Counted from the stretch's first letter, positions 1 to 9,938 are shown. The stretch is 64,000 nucleotides of DNA from Acidiluteibacter ferrifornacis (GCF_009909615.1 NZ_WWNE01000018.1:113098-177097), one strand, 5' to 3'. The notes: a model not told the origin generated them from the letters alone. Made by a program: numbers and translations.

Positions 1-547
1 TAAGCTCTGAGTTTAATTAACTTTTTATTCTTCTTAACTTCAAATAGTTGGCTTTGTCAATAAAAGTTTATTATTATTTTTAATTGCCGAATTACAGATA
101 ACGTGCATTAGGGTGCCATGCATTATAAATATTGTTGCTTTTTTTTAAACACCAAAGATTATTTTTTCATAATTTGTTGCTAACATTTAGATATCAAGCT
201 ACTATTGTCTAATATCCATAATTTAATTCTTTTATTCTATAGTAGTCAATCATTAAACATCTACTTTTAATTGAATCAAATACAAGCGTCTAAGATAAGC
301 GAAAATTCCAAGTAATTGAACTAGAAGCTTTAAAAATAGAGGACTAATAACCTCTAATTTCTTCCAACTCCAAAATCCCTCAACCAAACTCCATTTCCAT
401 CTCCAAATGCCTCTATTTTTTCCAAAATATGGAAAATGTGTTTCGGAATGGGAATGTTTTAATGTAGGTTTTTAGTTTAGTTGTTTGATATCTAGTGTCT
501 TTTTGTTCGTGGCTTAATTTTCGGCATAGCCCACGAAAATTCAAGTT
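1..547. other. Gene-free upstream region of the FG-GAP protein
   Basis: I see no credible coding sequence here. The AT-rich stretch holds one perfect TTCCA-N5-TGGAA palindrome at 420-434 (described separately) and, just before the next gene, an imperfect inverted repeat with arms at 506-513 (TTCGTGGC) and 529-537 (GCCCACGAA). The repeat would form a hairpin ending about 10 bases before the ATG at 548. A TGGC...GGCA element at 510-526 resembles a sigma-54 promoter, but the spacing between its two halves is one base too long. Confidence 0.6.
420..434. promoter_or_regulatory. TTCCA-N5-TGGAA palindrome, candidate activator site
   Basis: The perfect palindrome TTCCAAAATATGGAA is the same motif found in pairs upstream of four EPS transcription units in this window. 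It lies 76 bp before a weak sigma-54-like element at 510-526 and 114 bp before the ATG of the secreted protein. Only one clear copy is present here; a second half-site near 441-455 is degenerate. Membership in the same regulon is inferred. Confidence 0.5.
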
Positions 548-3500
548 ATGAAAAAAACAGTTTTACTTCTTTTTGCGATAATGTCGTTACTCAAAATGGC
601 TTTGGCTACAGGTGAGCCGAGCACGTATTTCAACATTTACGTACCACCCAATAACGATGCTACTAATCGCTACGTGGCGTTGATTGTTACTGCTATTCAA
701 GATAGTACGCACTTTGAAATTATCGATGATGGCATGGATGGCGATACCGACGATAGTCACTCCGGAATCTTAATGGCGAATCAGTCGTACATTTTGTACA
801 TCAAAGACAATGGCATCAACGATGATGCGAGGTATTCTTCTGGTGGAGTTTTAAAAGCCGATGGAGATTATTTTATCATCAAATCGGATAAGTTGGTGTA
901 CGCTTCTCAGTCAACCAATTCGGATTGGCAATACGATTGGGTGCCTTCGGTAAACAAATCCTCAAAAGGTAAAAAGTTTGTGCTGTATGCGCCTAAAAAT
1001 TCAAATTCGAATCGGGATTTGAATTTATTCGCTTATGAAGATCAAACCACCGTAACGGTAAAGCGAATTTCGCCAGCACCAATAACAACCACAGGTTACA
1101 CTCAAATCGACGAAAGTAACGCCACAATAGTCATTCAAAAAACCATAAACATAGGGGAGGATTTGATTTATCTCTATAACGATGGTAGAGATGTATTGGA
1201 GTCGGGGCATACGTATTTGATAGAATCCAATAAAGCGGTGACTGCCCAATATGGCGCTTTGTATAGAAATGAGCGAGATGGAGGAGGATATGTGCCTTCT
1301 TCGAACGGAAGCAGTTCAGGAGAATTGTTTTACTTTTCAGTCCCTTATCAATCTAGTTTTGAGCAAGAAATTCGTATCGTTTCATGGGACGATGCAAACG
1401 ATGTTCAATTGGATCGGTATGAAAACAATACCTGGGTACCTACCAAAAGTTGGAATTTGGGTACTTCTTCCACCGCAGATTGGGTGGGAAAAGCTGAAGG
1501 TGCTTCTTATGCTACTACTTTTCGATTGACTTGCAGTTCGGGTAAGAAAATTTCTGTGTTTGCAGCCAATTGGTTGGAAACTGGAAACCCCGGAACTTCT
1601 GACATTGCTACCATGGCTAGTTCACATGAAGGAACGGCTTCTGGAAAGGAGTTTATCTGTTACATGGCTCCTCCTGGTTACGAGCAAAATGCCATAGACC
1701 CTTTTACAGGGAGTAGTTTTGGTGGTGCCTTCACTCACTTGTTTTTGTTTGCCAACGATTCAGCAAACGTGACCGTAAAAGATGCCTATACCAATGGGCA
1801 AAAATTCAGTAGAACGTTTCAAATTGAGGCAGGTCGATATGCCGATTGTGCGTTGTCCTTGCAAGAATGGAGAGCGATTTACAATGGAGATGGAAATCCT
1901 AGTAGCGGACCTGAACGTCCATATCTATTGGTGACTTCCGATGTGAATATTTCGGTGATGAATACCAATTTTAACGACAATTGGATGATGTATTTTGGTT
2001 CTTCTTTAGAGCAGTCGTTTAATCAAAAGAGCAGTAGTTCCCAGTCTCAGGGTATCCCCGGAGATACAGTAAGTGTGAATACCAAAATTGAGCTAAACAC
2101 GAGTAATCCGGTTTCCAATGTGAATGCACAAGTGAATATTGGAACGGGTAGTATTCCGCAGTCGTCTAAGTTTGTTGATTCTACCAATAATACTACCATT
2201 GATGGGATTATTCAAACCAATGATAAAGGATCAACTGTAACGTTTGATTCTTTGCCAGACTTAGATCAGAATGGAAATTACAGCATTGTCACTGAAGTAA
2301 TTTTGTTAGCAGCGAATAACGACGGCTCGCCATTGGGACAAAACTCAGTAGTGACGGTAGAAACGAGTGTGAGTGGAGAAGTGGATGGGCAACTGCAACA
2401 ATCCACTTCTACAGAAGGAATCAGTTTGAATCCTGACAATACTTCTAATTTGATTTACAGCCAATATACAATAGGTAACATTGTTTCGGATTTAACCGAC
2501 AGCTGGAATGCGAGTTGGGTAGATACCGATGCCGACGGAGATCAAGATTTATTTGTTTGTTCCAAGGATTTGAATGGCAATAACCGATTGTATTCCAATA
2601 ATGGGAACGGAACCTTTACGTCAATAACCAATGGTGCGTTAGTAAATATTGCTACTCAGGCCATGTCTAGCGCTTGGGCCGATGTGGATAACGATGGAGA
2701 TATGGATGTATTGATGGTGAACAATAATTATGACCCATTGCAATTGTATCGGAACAATGGAAACAACAATTTCACGAAAGTGAACAATGCAGGTTTTCCA
2801 AAACATCCTGGGTATTATCATGGCGCTTCTTGGGCCGATGTCAATAATGATGGACTTTTAGACGTCGTAGTTACGAATTATATGCCGACTCGTTTTCACG
2901 AATTGTATTTGAATTTGGGAAATGGTCAATTTGAATTGCAAGCGAATTCCATCATCAACCAGCAATCGAGTTACACCGTTGCACCTACTTGGGTAGATTA
3001 TGACAACGATGGACAGTTGGATCTATTTTTACCGAATAATTTAGGCGGAAACAATGCGCTATTCAGAAATGTAGGTGGTCAGTTTGTAGAAGTGAGCAAC
3101 GCATTGACTGATGATGGAGGATACAGTGTAGCAGCTGTTTGGGCTGACCCAGATAACGATGGCGATATGGATGTGTTTGTAGCCAATTCTTCCGGTCAGA
3201 AAGATTTCTTTTATTTCAACAATGGAGACGGATCGTTTACACGCGATACTACTTTAGCTTTCACCAGCAAAGGAAGTAATACGCACGGTTGTTCGTGGTT
3301 AGATGTGGACAATGATATGGATTTAGATTTGTACTTGACGGATGATCAAGGAACGAAGCAACTGTATTTGCAATCGGAGAACTTTACTTTTAGCAATAAA
3401 GTAGACGAGAAAGCGGTCATTCATTATGGTAACAGTTATGGACAGGCTGTAGCGGATTACAACAAAGATGGGCATTTGGATATTTTTGTGAGTACGCACA

Positions 3501-5152
3501 GCGATCAAGAAAATTTCTTGTGGACCAACAATGGAAACGACAATCACTTTATCAACATCACTTTCAAAGGAACAGCTTCTAATAAAAATGCCATTGGCAC
3601 TAAAGTGCGATTAAAAGCAGGAAATGTGTGGCAAACGAGTGTAGTTTCCAATCAAAATGGATTTGGAAGTCAGAATAGTTTGGAGCAGCATTTTGGATTG
3701 GGTGCTAACACTTCAGTAGACTCGTTAATGGTGTATTGGCCCTCTGGTTATGTGCAGTATGCAACAGGAATTAATGCAGATCAATTTATTGAAATCACAG
3801 AAGATGCTAGTGTATTGGTGAGTGGAACAATCTATGGAGATGTTAACCAAAATTGTGTGATGGATTCCACTGAAAATGGCATTGGAAATCAAGAGTTGCT
3901 GTTGCAACCATTGAATAAAGCCATCTTTAGTGATGCCAATGGAAATTATGAATTTAGAGCGCCAGCTGGGAATTATACGTTGAGCTTTGCCAATACCACA
4001 TATTGGAATTCGAATTGTGGAACTGTAAACATTCAAGTAACTAATTCTTCCGCACCAATTATCAATCAAAATGTAGGGTTGAGTGCATTGAATTACGCAG
4101 CAGATTTAACAGTAGAATATGGAAATACACTGTGGAGAAGAGGATTTGCGAACAACTCATTCCTAAAAGTGGAAAACAAAGGAACGGTTGTGGCTTATAA
4201 TACTACTGTTCAACTGAATTTTCCAACAGAGTTAGATTTGCAAAGTAGCTCAGATAGTTATCAGTCCATTTTAACGAACAGTTTTACTTGGGTAATTGAT
4301 AGTTTAAAAGCCGGAGGGACGTACGTTATCGCTTTAACGGATTCTGTGAATCTAACAGCATTCATCGGGCAAAACTTAACTGTAAACGCAAGTGTAATTG
4401 CAGCAGCAGGAGAGACCAATACCGCTAATAATAATCATTCTTATACATCAGAAGTGGTGGGCTCTATCGATCCGAATGATATTTTGGCTTGGCCCAATGA
4501 AGGATTAATTACTTCCGTTTTTAGATTAGATACGATTACTTATAAGGTTCGTTTTCAAAATGTAGGAAGTTATGAAGCGGCAAATGTCTATGTGAGTAGT
4601 AAAATACCAGATGGTGTGAATGTAAAAAGCTTTAGAATGATTTCGCACAGTCACAATTGCAGCTTTACTATCAATGATGGAGTAATTGATTGGGTATTTA
4701 GAAATATCAATCTTCCAGATAGTACGGCCAATGAGTCGGAAAGTCACGGTTATGTGATGTATAGCCTAATAGTTGATCGAGCTGCTTTAAGTAATCAAGA
4801 AATTATAGGTCAGGCGAGTATAATTTTTGATTATGAATCACCATTGGTTACCAATCAAGTGTTTCATCAGGTAATCAACTCAAGTAAGGAAGCAGGTGTG
4901 CTTAAGATTTGGCCGAATCCGGCTAGAACTGGAGCAACCATAACTATGGCTGCTAGACGAGATATTGACGGATATTATCCTCTATTGAAATCGATTACGA
5001 TGAGTGGAGCGGATAGTAAGGTGTTGTTGAAAAAATTTGTGAGTGGCTCAAAAGTATCTTTCCAATTAGAAGGAGTAAAGCCTGGCAGTTATGTTATAGT
5101 TGCTGAAGATATAGAAGGAACCAATCACATAGGAGTTTTGATTGTTCATTAA
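548..5152 (+). CDS. Secreted FG-GAP/VCBS repeat protein with ASPIC/UnbV domain and T9SS sorting domain
   Basis: This is a 1534-residue cell-surface or secreted protein. A signal peptide (about 1-20, hydrophobic core LLLFAIMSLL) is followed by an N-terminal domain resembling the IgGFc-binding N-terminal region (about 25-480). Next comes a run of FG-GAP/VCBS repeats (about 650-1010) with calcium-type loops such as DVDNDGDMD and DYDNDGQLD, then an ASPIC/UnbV-type segment (VYWPSG, about 1015-1090). An SdrD-B-like segment (GDVNQNCVMD) and DUF11-like repeats (YKVRFQNVGSYEAANVYV) precede a C-terminal type IX sorting domain (LKIWPNPARTGA, last 80 residues). It is likely an adhesin or matrix protein. 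A palindrome shared with the EPS promoters lies upstream, suggesting co-regulation; its ligand is unknown. Confidence 0.85.
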   Translation: MKKTVLLLFAIMSLLKMALATGEPSTYFNIYVPPNNDATNRYVALIVTAIQDSTHFEIIDDGMDGDTDDSHSGILMANQSYILYIKDNGINDDARYSSGGVLKADGDYFIIKSDKLVYASQSTNSDWQYDWVPSVNKSSKGKKFVLYAPKNSNSNRDLNLFAYEDQTTVTVKRISPAPITTTGYTQIDESNATIVIQKTINIGEDLIYLYNDGRDVLESGHTYLIESNKAVTAQYGALYRNERDGGGYVPSSNGSSSGELFYFSVPYQSSFEQEIRIVSWDDANDVQLDRYENNTWVPTKSWNLGTSSTADWVGKAEGASYATTFRLTCSSGKKISVFAANWLETGNPGTSDIATMASSHEGTASGKEFICYMAPPGYEQNAIDPFTGSSFGGAFTHLFLFANDSANVTVKDAYTNGQKFSRTFQIEAGRYADCALSLQEWRAIYNGDGNPSSGPERPYLLVTSDVNISVMNTNFNDNWMMYFGSSLEQSFNQKSSSSQSQGIPGDTVSVNTKIELNTSNPVSNVNAQVNIGTGSIPQSSKFVDSTNNTTIDGIIQTNDKGSTVTFDSLPDLDQNGNYSIVTEVILLAANNDGSPLGQNSVVTVETSVSGEVDGQLQQSTSTEGISLNPDNTSNLIYSQYTIGNIVSDLTDSWNASWVDTDADGDQDLFVCSKDLNGNNRLYSNNGNGTFTSITNGALVNIATQAMSSAWADVDNDGDMDVLMVNNNYDPLQLYRNNGNNNFTKVNNAGFPKHPGYYHGASWADVNNDGLLDVVVTNYMPTRFHELYLNLGNGQFELQANSIINQQSSYTVAPTWVDYDNDGQLDLFLPNNLGGNNALFRNVGGQFVEVSNALTDDGGYSVAAVWADPDNDGDMDVFVANSSGQKDFFYFNNGDGSFTRDTTLAFTSKGSNTHGCSWLDVDNDMDLDLYLTDDQGTKQLYLQSENFTFSNKVDEKAVIHYGNSYGQAVADYNKDGHLDIFVSTHSDQENFLWTNNGNDNHFINITFKGTASNKNAIGTKVRLKAGNVWQTSVVSNQNGFGSQNSLEQHFGLGANTSVDSLMVYWPSGYVQYATGINADQFIEITEDASVLVSGTIYGDVNQNCVMDSTENGIGNQELLLQPLNKAIFSDANGNYEFRAPAGNYTLSFANTTYWNSNCGTVNIQVTNSSAPIINQNVGLSALNYAADLTVEYGNTLWRRGFANNSFLKVENKGTVVAYNTTVQLNFPTELDLQSSSDSYQSILTNSFTWVIDSLKAGGTYVIALTDSVNLTAFIGQNLTVNASVIAAAGETNTANNNHSYTSEVVGSIDPNDILAWPNEGLITSVFRLDTITYKVRFQNVGSYEAANVYVSSKIPDGVNVKSFRMISHSHNCSFTINDGVIDWVFRNINLPDSTANESESHGYVMYSLIVDRAALSNQEIIGQASIIFDYESPLVTNQVFHQVINSSKEAGVLKIWPNPARTGATITMAARRDIDGYYPLLKSITMSGADSKVLLKKFVSGSKVSFQLEGVKPGSYVIVAEDIEGTNHIGVLIVH

Positions 5153-5159
5153 TTCAGAA

Positions 5160-5201
5160 GGCCTTCGGAAGAATTAAGCGTAATTCTTCTGAAGGTCTTT
5201 T
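5160..5201 (+). terminator. Terminator hairpin between convergent genes
   Basis: The arms at 5161-5176 and 5181-5197 pair over about 16 bases with two G-T wobbles around the loop AGCG, followed by TCTTTT. It lies just past the stop of the FG-GAP gene. Its right part is also the last codons and stop (5174) of the convergent histidine kinase, so one sequence serves both ends. Confidence 0.75.
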
Positions 5202-8002
5202 ACTACTTTATCCAAAACATCACAAAACTGTTGATTCAATTGGGGAAGTTCTTCTATATCATATTCTTCACCGATGTATTCCAGTTTTCTAACCGTTTCT
5301 TTCAATGAGTTGATTTGTAAATTATCTAAGCTAGGTTTTAGCTTGTGTGCCAACTTTCTGATTCGGTCGTAATCATTGGTTGCTTCGGCCTCTTTCATTT
5401 CTTCAATAGCACTGGAAGTTTGCTGAATAAAAATGGCCACCATCTTACTGATGAATATCTGATCTCCTCGACTAATGGTCGATAATTTCTCTAAGGTATA
5501 TAGAGCTTTGTGGGTTAATACAGGTTCCTTATTATCAGCTTTAGGAAGGGTAGACTTACCCAACCATTGCATCAATGTTTCTAAAATTTCTCGTTCTTCA
5601 AATGGTTTACGGACCGTGTCATTCATTCCAGATGCAATATAACTTTCAGTGTCTCCTTTTAATACATTAGCGGTAAGCGCGATTATAGGAATGTCAATTT
5701 TTAGTTGATTGCGAATATATTGAGTGGCCTCAATTCCATCCATTACTGGCATTTGAATATCCATTAATATCAAATCAATAGGCTTCTCTTGCAATACATC
5801 AATAGCTTCTTTACCATTGGTAGCAAAATGAAGGTTTAACTCGTATTGAGCTAGTGTGGTCTCTATTACTAATCGGTTGAGCTCATTATCTTCCGCAATT
5901 AAAAGACTCTTTCCTTTTAGCTCTTCGCAATTATACTGATCATTCGAAAAGGAACTCTCCTCACTAATATCTTGATCAGACAATAGAAATGGCAATGTTA
6001 TTATCACTTTAGTACCTTCTCCTTTCTTACTTTCTATCGCTATATCTCCTCCCATTAAATCAACGAGTTGCTTGGAAATATTCATTCCCAACCCAGTTCC
6101 TCCATACTTTCTAGCAGTAGAACGATCCTCTTGGGTAAACTTGTCGAAGATGGTTTCAAGGTATTGTTTATCTATGCCCACTCCAGTATCTGTCACACTA
6201 ATCTGTATCAATTGAGCGTTGCCTTGATTTTTAATAAGTTCACTAGAAATGGTCACGCTACCTTTCTGAGTGAATTTAATAGAGTTTCCAATCAAATTGA
6301 AAAGTACTTGATTTAAGCGAAACGGATCACCGAATAGAGTAGGAGCAATTTTAGAGTCAGTGTGAGTAGTCAGCGTAAGGCCTTTTTCTTCTGCTTTCGG
6401 CTGCATGACATCACACGCTTTTTTTAGACTATCACCCAGGTTAAAGGATACATTTTCAATACTTAGCTTTCCTGCCTCTATTTTGGATAAGTCGAGAATA
6501 TCATTCAGAATAATCATTAAATTGTCTGCAGCAGAGCGAATAACATCAAGGTGAAATTGTTGCTTTTCATCCAACTTTGTTTTATTCAATTGGCGAGCCA
6601 TTCCAATAATTCCATTCATCGGTGTACGAATTTCATGGCTCATATTCGCTAAGAATACTTCTTTCACTTTTGAAGACTCCTCTGCTTGATATTTTGCTTC
6701 TACTAATTCTCTTTCTATCTCCTTTTGTGAAGTAATGTCTAAGTGTATTCCTACAGATCCTGTTGGTTTTCCCAATTGATCAAATAGAGGGGCTCCGCTG
6801 ACTAGCCACCACTTAGCTTCTCCTCTCTTGTTTTTCGTCGCTATCTCATACGCGTCTGAAACTCCTTTAGTGCGCATACTGTTTTTTTCTATTAAAACTT
6901 CGGCATTTTCTCCTCTAACAAAGAGTTTAGAAGCAGTACTGTTTAAAATTTCGTCCAATTCAAACCCAGACATTTTACAGAAACTTTGGTTGGCGTATAG
7001 TATTTTTTCATTTTTGTCTACCTCCAATAAACCAAGGTTCATGTTTTCAATAATACTGCGGTATTTCTCTTCGCTTCTTTTTATGGCATTCACTTGATTC
7101 CTTTGTATGGTAACATCGCGATAGTTCCACAAATGCCCACTGTATCTGTTTTCTACATAAATTGGAATGTAATCTCGTTCAAAAATTCGACCATCTTTGA
7201 GTAATAATTCGTCGTTTAGAACTTTCTCTTTTGATTCTAAAATTTCATTAATTCTGTTGACAAAACCTTCTTCATCGATAAAAGAGACTTTACTCTCTTC
7301 GGCTGAACTTGAGCAATCTAATCCAATTAATGAATCGGGAGGAGCGGGGATAGCAAACAAATTGCAAAAGGTTTGGTTAACCAAAACCATTTTGCGATTT
7401 TCATCTTCTAATAAAACGCCTGATTGTAGCGTTGCAATTAAGTTTTTCAATCGGGTTTCAGATAATTTTATTTCTGTAATGTCCCTAGCTACAGCATTTA
7501 CTTGTACTAATTCACCGCTATCATCATATATAAAATTGACATTTTGTCCCAACCAAATGGTGTCACCCTTTTTATTGATTACAGGAAATTCTTTGTAGCT
7601 AGTAACTTCTTTTCTAATGCTTTGTTCTAAATAAAACGCTTGAATTTCTTGGGTGTATTCAGCATCTACGAGAGCGCTAAAGCGAATTTGTTTTATTTCC
7701 TCTAGACTATAACCTATTTTAAGGAGTGCTGTGGGATTAGCATAAGTGAAGTATCCATTATTATCTGTTCGATAGATAATATCACTTGCGGTTTCTACTA
7801 ATAGTCGAAATCGAGATTCCGTTTCCTTAAGCTCTTCAGTACGTTGAGCAACTCTATCTTCCAGTTCACTGTTTATTTTACGTAGATTTTCATTCGCAAA
7901 ATGCAACTCTAAACTTTTGTCTTCCAAAATCTTCTCCGCTTGCCTCCGAGCTCTTTTCTCTCGTTCAATTCTTCGCTTTAAAATATCAACTTCATTATCC
8001 AT
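5174..8002 (-). CDS. Soluble hybrid histidine kinase, PAS-PAS-PAS-HisKA-HATPase-REC-Hpt
   Basis: This is a 942-residue cytosolic phosphorelay kinase with no membrane segment. A coiled coil (1-60) is followed by three PAS domains (about 62-180, 182-305, 308-430), a HisKA domain with phosphoacceptor His456 (NMSHEIRTPMNG), and a HATPase with N box (NLIGNSIKF), G1 (DTGVGI) and G2 (GGTGLG). A receiver follows with Asp748 (LILMDIQMPVMDG), then a C-terminal Hpt domain with His886 (KLAHKLKPS). The gene begins one base after the stop of the H-NOX gene, the standard arrangement for H-NOX-regulated kinases, so nitric oxide bound to H-NOX probably tunes its activity. Phosphate would pass His456-Asp748-His886 and then to a separate receiver, probably the sigma-54 regulator two genes upstream. 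Confidence 0.92.
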   Translation of the reverse strand: MDNEVDILKRRIEREKRARRQAEKILEDKSLELHFANENLRKINSELEDRVAQRTEELKETESRFRLLVETASDIIYRTDNNGYFTYANPTALLKIGYSLEEIKQIRFSALVDAEYTQEIQAFYLEQSIRKEVTSYKEFPVINKKGDTIWLGQNVNFIYDDSGELVQVNAVARDITEIKLSETRLKNLIATLQSGVLLEDENRKMVLVNQTFCNLFAIPAPPDSLIGLDCSSSAEESKVSFIDEEGFVNRINEILESKEKVLNDELLLKDGRIFERDYIPIYVENRYSGHLWNYRDVTIQRNQVNAIKRSEEKYRSIIENMNLGLLEVDKNEKILYANQSFCKMSGFELDEILNSTASKLFVRGENAEVLIEKNSMRTKGVSDAYEIATKNKRGEAKWWLVSGAPLFDQLGKPTGSVGIHLDITSQKEIERELVEAKYQAEESSKVKEVFLANMSHEIRTPMNGIIGMARQLNKTKLDEKQQFHLDVIRSAADNLMIILNDILDLSKIEAGKLSIENVSFNLGDSLKKACDVMQPKAEEKGLTLTTHTDSKIAPTLFGDPFRLNQVLFNLIGNSIKFTQKGSVTISSELIKNQGNAQLIQISVTDTGVGIDKQYLETIFDKFTQEDRSTARKYGGTGLGMNISKQLVDLMGGDIAIESKKGEGTKVIITLPFLLSDQDISEESSFSNDQYNCEELKGKSLLIAEDNELNRLVIETTLAQYELNLHFATNGKEAIDVLQEKPIDLILMDIQMPVMDGIEATQYIRNQLKIDIPIIALTANVLKGDTESYIASGMNDTVRKPFEEREILETLMQWLGKSTLPKADNKEPVLTHKALYTLEKLSTISRGDQIFISKMVAIFIQQTSSAIEEMKEAEATNDYDRIRKLAHKLKPSLDNLQINSLKETVRKLEYIGEEYDIEELPQLNQQFCDVLDKVVKDLQKNYA

Positions 8003-8003
8003 G

Positions 8004-8543
8004 CTAGATTTTCTCTATTCTAAATTTTACAGTCTGTCCATTGTTGTCAATTTCTGTCTGCTTCACATTAAAGTTTACGCCGAAATGCGCACCGCAGCCA
8101 TGAATTAATCCTTCAGCAACGTCTCCCATACTTCGGTGAGAGTTATATATCAATTCAATGGTTTTTTCATCGAGTTGATTTCCTGTAAATTGGGGAGGGT
8201 TTGCCTCAGGGTATAATTTTCGAACCTCTGTATGTATCAATATTTCAATGTTTAGCAACATGTCAAATGGGTCTTTTATGTCTTTCAATAGTTCCGGATA
8301 ATTTTTAGCCAATCCACCAAATAAGTATTCTCCATAAGTTCTGAGTAAGTCGGGTAAAGGAATTCCTGAGCGTTTGTGCAGCGCTATCACTAGGTTGACC
8401 AATTGAGCATGATCGTAGGTGTTCACCGAGGTATATGCGCCGTCTAGTGGATCATGAGCGTCGGTGATGATATTGTCAACCATTTGGTAGTCAAACTTTT
8501 CTTCTACCATCTCTAAAAATTCTGTAAATATTATTCCTTTCAT
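8004..8543 (-). CDS. H-NOX heme nitric-oxide/oxygen-binding sensor (HNOB)
   Basis: At 179 residues this is the usual length for a stand-alone bacterial H-NOX. The diagnostic heme propionate motif YxSxR is present as Tyr133-Ser135-Arg137 (LIYNSHRSMGDVAEGLIHG), and the proximal heme ligand is predicted to be His104 (ILIHTEVRKLYPEA). Only one cysteine (Cys150) is present, so the zinc/four-cysteine thiol-sensing site of some H-NOX proteins is absent. The gene is packed between the sigma-54 regulator (6-bp gap) and the hybrid kinase (1-bp gap). By family precedent NO-bound H-NOX changes the activity of the adjacent kinase; control of EPS synthesis is inferred from the neighbourhood. Confidence 0.93.
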   Translation of the reverse strand: MKGIIFTEFLEMVEEKFDYQMVDNIITDAHDPLDGAYTSVNTYDHAQLVNLVIALHKRSGIPLPDLLRTYGEYLFGGLAKNYPELLKDIKDPFDMLLNIEILIHTEVRKLYPEANPPQFTGNQLDEKTIELIYNSHRSMGDVAEGLIHGCGAHFGVNFNVKQTEIDNNGQTVKFRIEKI

Positions 8544-8549
8544 CTTTTT

Positions 8550-9902
8550 TTAATTTAATTCGATTTCTTTTTCCGAAATCATTTTGTAAATAGTAGATTT
8601 TCCAACGTTCAATCGTTTAGCTACCCCAACCACATCATTGTTGTATTTAGTCAAAAAGTACTTTACGATGTCACAAGTATATGCTCTTAGCGATTTTTCT
8701 TCTGCTAAAAATGCTTGATCTCCTTTTACGGAAGCATAGTTGATATCGTTCGCTGTAATGATATTTTCCTCACATAGCACAGCCGCCAGGTCTATCATGG
8801 CTTTTAATTCACGAACGTTACCGGGGAAATTATATCGCAGCATTTTTTCTTTAGCGCTTTCATCGAGTTTGGGTTTGGGTTGCTTGTTTTCTTTCGCGTA
8901 TTGAGCAATAAAATGATTGGCGAGAATCAACACATCGTTTCCTCTTTCTCTTAGTGGAGGCAATTCTATTGGCAATCCCATCACACGATAAAACAAATCT
9001 TCTCTAAAATGCCCTTCTTGCACTTCCTTTTGTAAATCACGGTGCGTGGCTACAATGATTCTTACATCCAATTTTACTAACTCATTACCGCCGACACGCG
9101 TCACTTCCCTTTCTTGAAGTACACGAAGTAGTTTACTTTGAAGGTTTAAATCTAATTCTGCGATTTCATCTAAAAAAAGTGTTCCACCTTGAGCTTCTTC
9201 AAACTTTCCTTTTTTTCTAGCTAATGCACCAGTAAATGCTCCTTTTTCATGTCCAAATAATTCGCTCTCTACCAATTCTTTGGGGATAGCGGCCATATTT
9301 ACCGCTACAAATGGCTTTTTACTTCGATCTGAATTGTAATGAATGGCTTTAGCTACCACTTCCTTACCAGTTCCTGTTTCTCCTGTTATCGATACATTGA
9401 TGTTCGATTTACAGGCCTTTTCCATCATTTTAAAGGTTTTTGTAATGGCAGGACTTTGACCTATAATGGTTTTCTCAAAAGAGAATTTATGTTCTAATTG
9501 TTCGTGCAACTGGTTGACTTCATCCCGCAGGGATTGGGTCTCCATGGCTCGAAGCACTGAATTCCACAACAAGTCTTTGGTATTGTCATCTTTGATGAGG
9601 TAATCGTAAGCGCCCTTTTTTAGAAGTTCTAAAGCGACACTAATTTCCTCCTGTCCACTAATTACTATAACTGGTACTTTAGAATTCCAATGTTTGATTT
9701 TAGTCAGTAATTCATCACCCGTCATGTCGTCCATGCTGTAGTCGATGGTAATCAACTGCGGATTGAGGTGTAAATTTTTAAGGCATTCTTTACCAGAGGC
9801 GAAGCAATGAACTTCGAAATCAGGGTTCAACGACAAATGGTATTCTAATATTTGAGAATACCACGGATCATCGTCGACAATAAATATCTTGTATGCACTC
9901 AT
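8550..9902 (-). CDS. Sigma-54-dependent NtrC-family response regulator
   Basis: The 450 residues comprise a receiver (Asp54 in LITIDYSMDD, Lys104), an AAA+ sigma-54 interaction domain with Walker A GETGTGKE (174-181), the sigma-54 contact loop GAFTGA (221-226) and Walker B TLFLDE (241-246), and a C-terminal Fis-type helix-turn-helix (GVAKRLNVGKSTIYKMI). It activates RNA polymerase-sigma-54 from upstream palindromic sites. It shares an operon with H-NOX and the hybrid kinase and lies inside the EPS locus. Four nearby sigma-54-like promoters with paired TTCCA-N5-TGGAA sites are its most likely targets. One copy of that palindrome (9924-9938) lies just before its own start. Confidence 0.93.
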   Translation of the reverse strand: MSAYKIFIVDDDPWYSQILEYHLSLNPDFEVHCFASGKECLKNLHLNPQLITIDYSMDDMTGDELLTKIKHWNSKVPVIVISGQEEISVALELLKKGAYDYLIKDDNTKDLLWNSVLRAMETQSLRDEVNQLHEQLEHKFSFEKTIIGQSPAITKTFKMMEKACKSNINVSITGETGTGKEVVAKAIHYNSDRSKKPFVAVNMAAIPKELVESELFGHEKGAFTGALARKKGKFEEAQGGTLFLDEIAELDLNLQSKLLRVLQEREVTRVGGNELVKLDVRIIVATHRDLQKEVQEGHFREDLFYRVMGLPIELPPLRERGNDVLILANHFIAQYAKENKQPKPKLDESAKEKMLRYNFPGNVRELKAMIDLAAVLCEENIITANDINYASVKGDQAFLAEEKSLRAYTCDIVKYFLTKYNNDVVGVAKRLNVGKSTIYKMISEKEIELN

Positions 9903-9923
9903 TTTTTCCTTTTTTTAGATGGA

Positions 9924-9938
9924 TTCCAAATTACGGAA
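9924..9938. promoter_or_regulatory. TTCCA-N5-CGGAA site before the sigma-54 regulator gene
   Basis: The sequence TTCCAAATTACGGAA matches the EPS palindrome with one mismatch. It lies 22 bp upstream of the regulator ATG, too close for a normal enhancer of that gene, so it may mediate autoregulation or be chance. There is no recognisable sigma-54 promoter next to it. Confidence 0.35.

Noticed and set aside
510..526. Sigma-54 promoter before the FG-GAP protein
   Set aside because: TGGC and GGCA are present but the spacing is one base longer than the strict sigma-54 geometry, so I list only the palindrome as a feature and treat regulation as possible.
1251..1529. Overlapping frames inside the large genes (for example 1251-1529, 7197-7598, 13709-14035, 43461-43946)
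   Set aside because: All are shadow frames of strongly supported genes with clear domains in the main frame.
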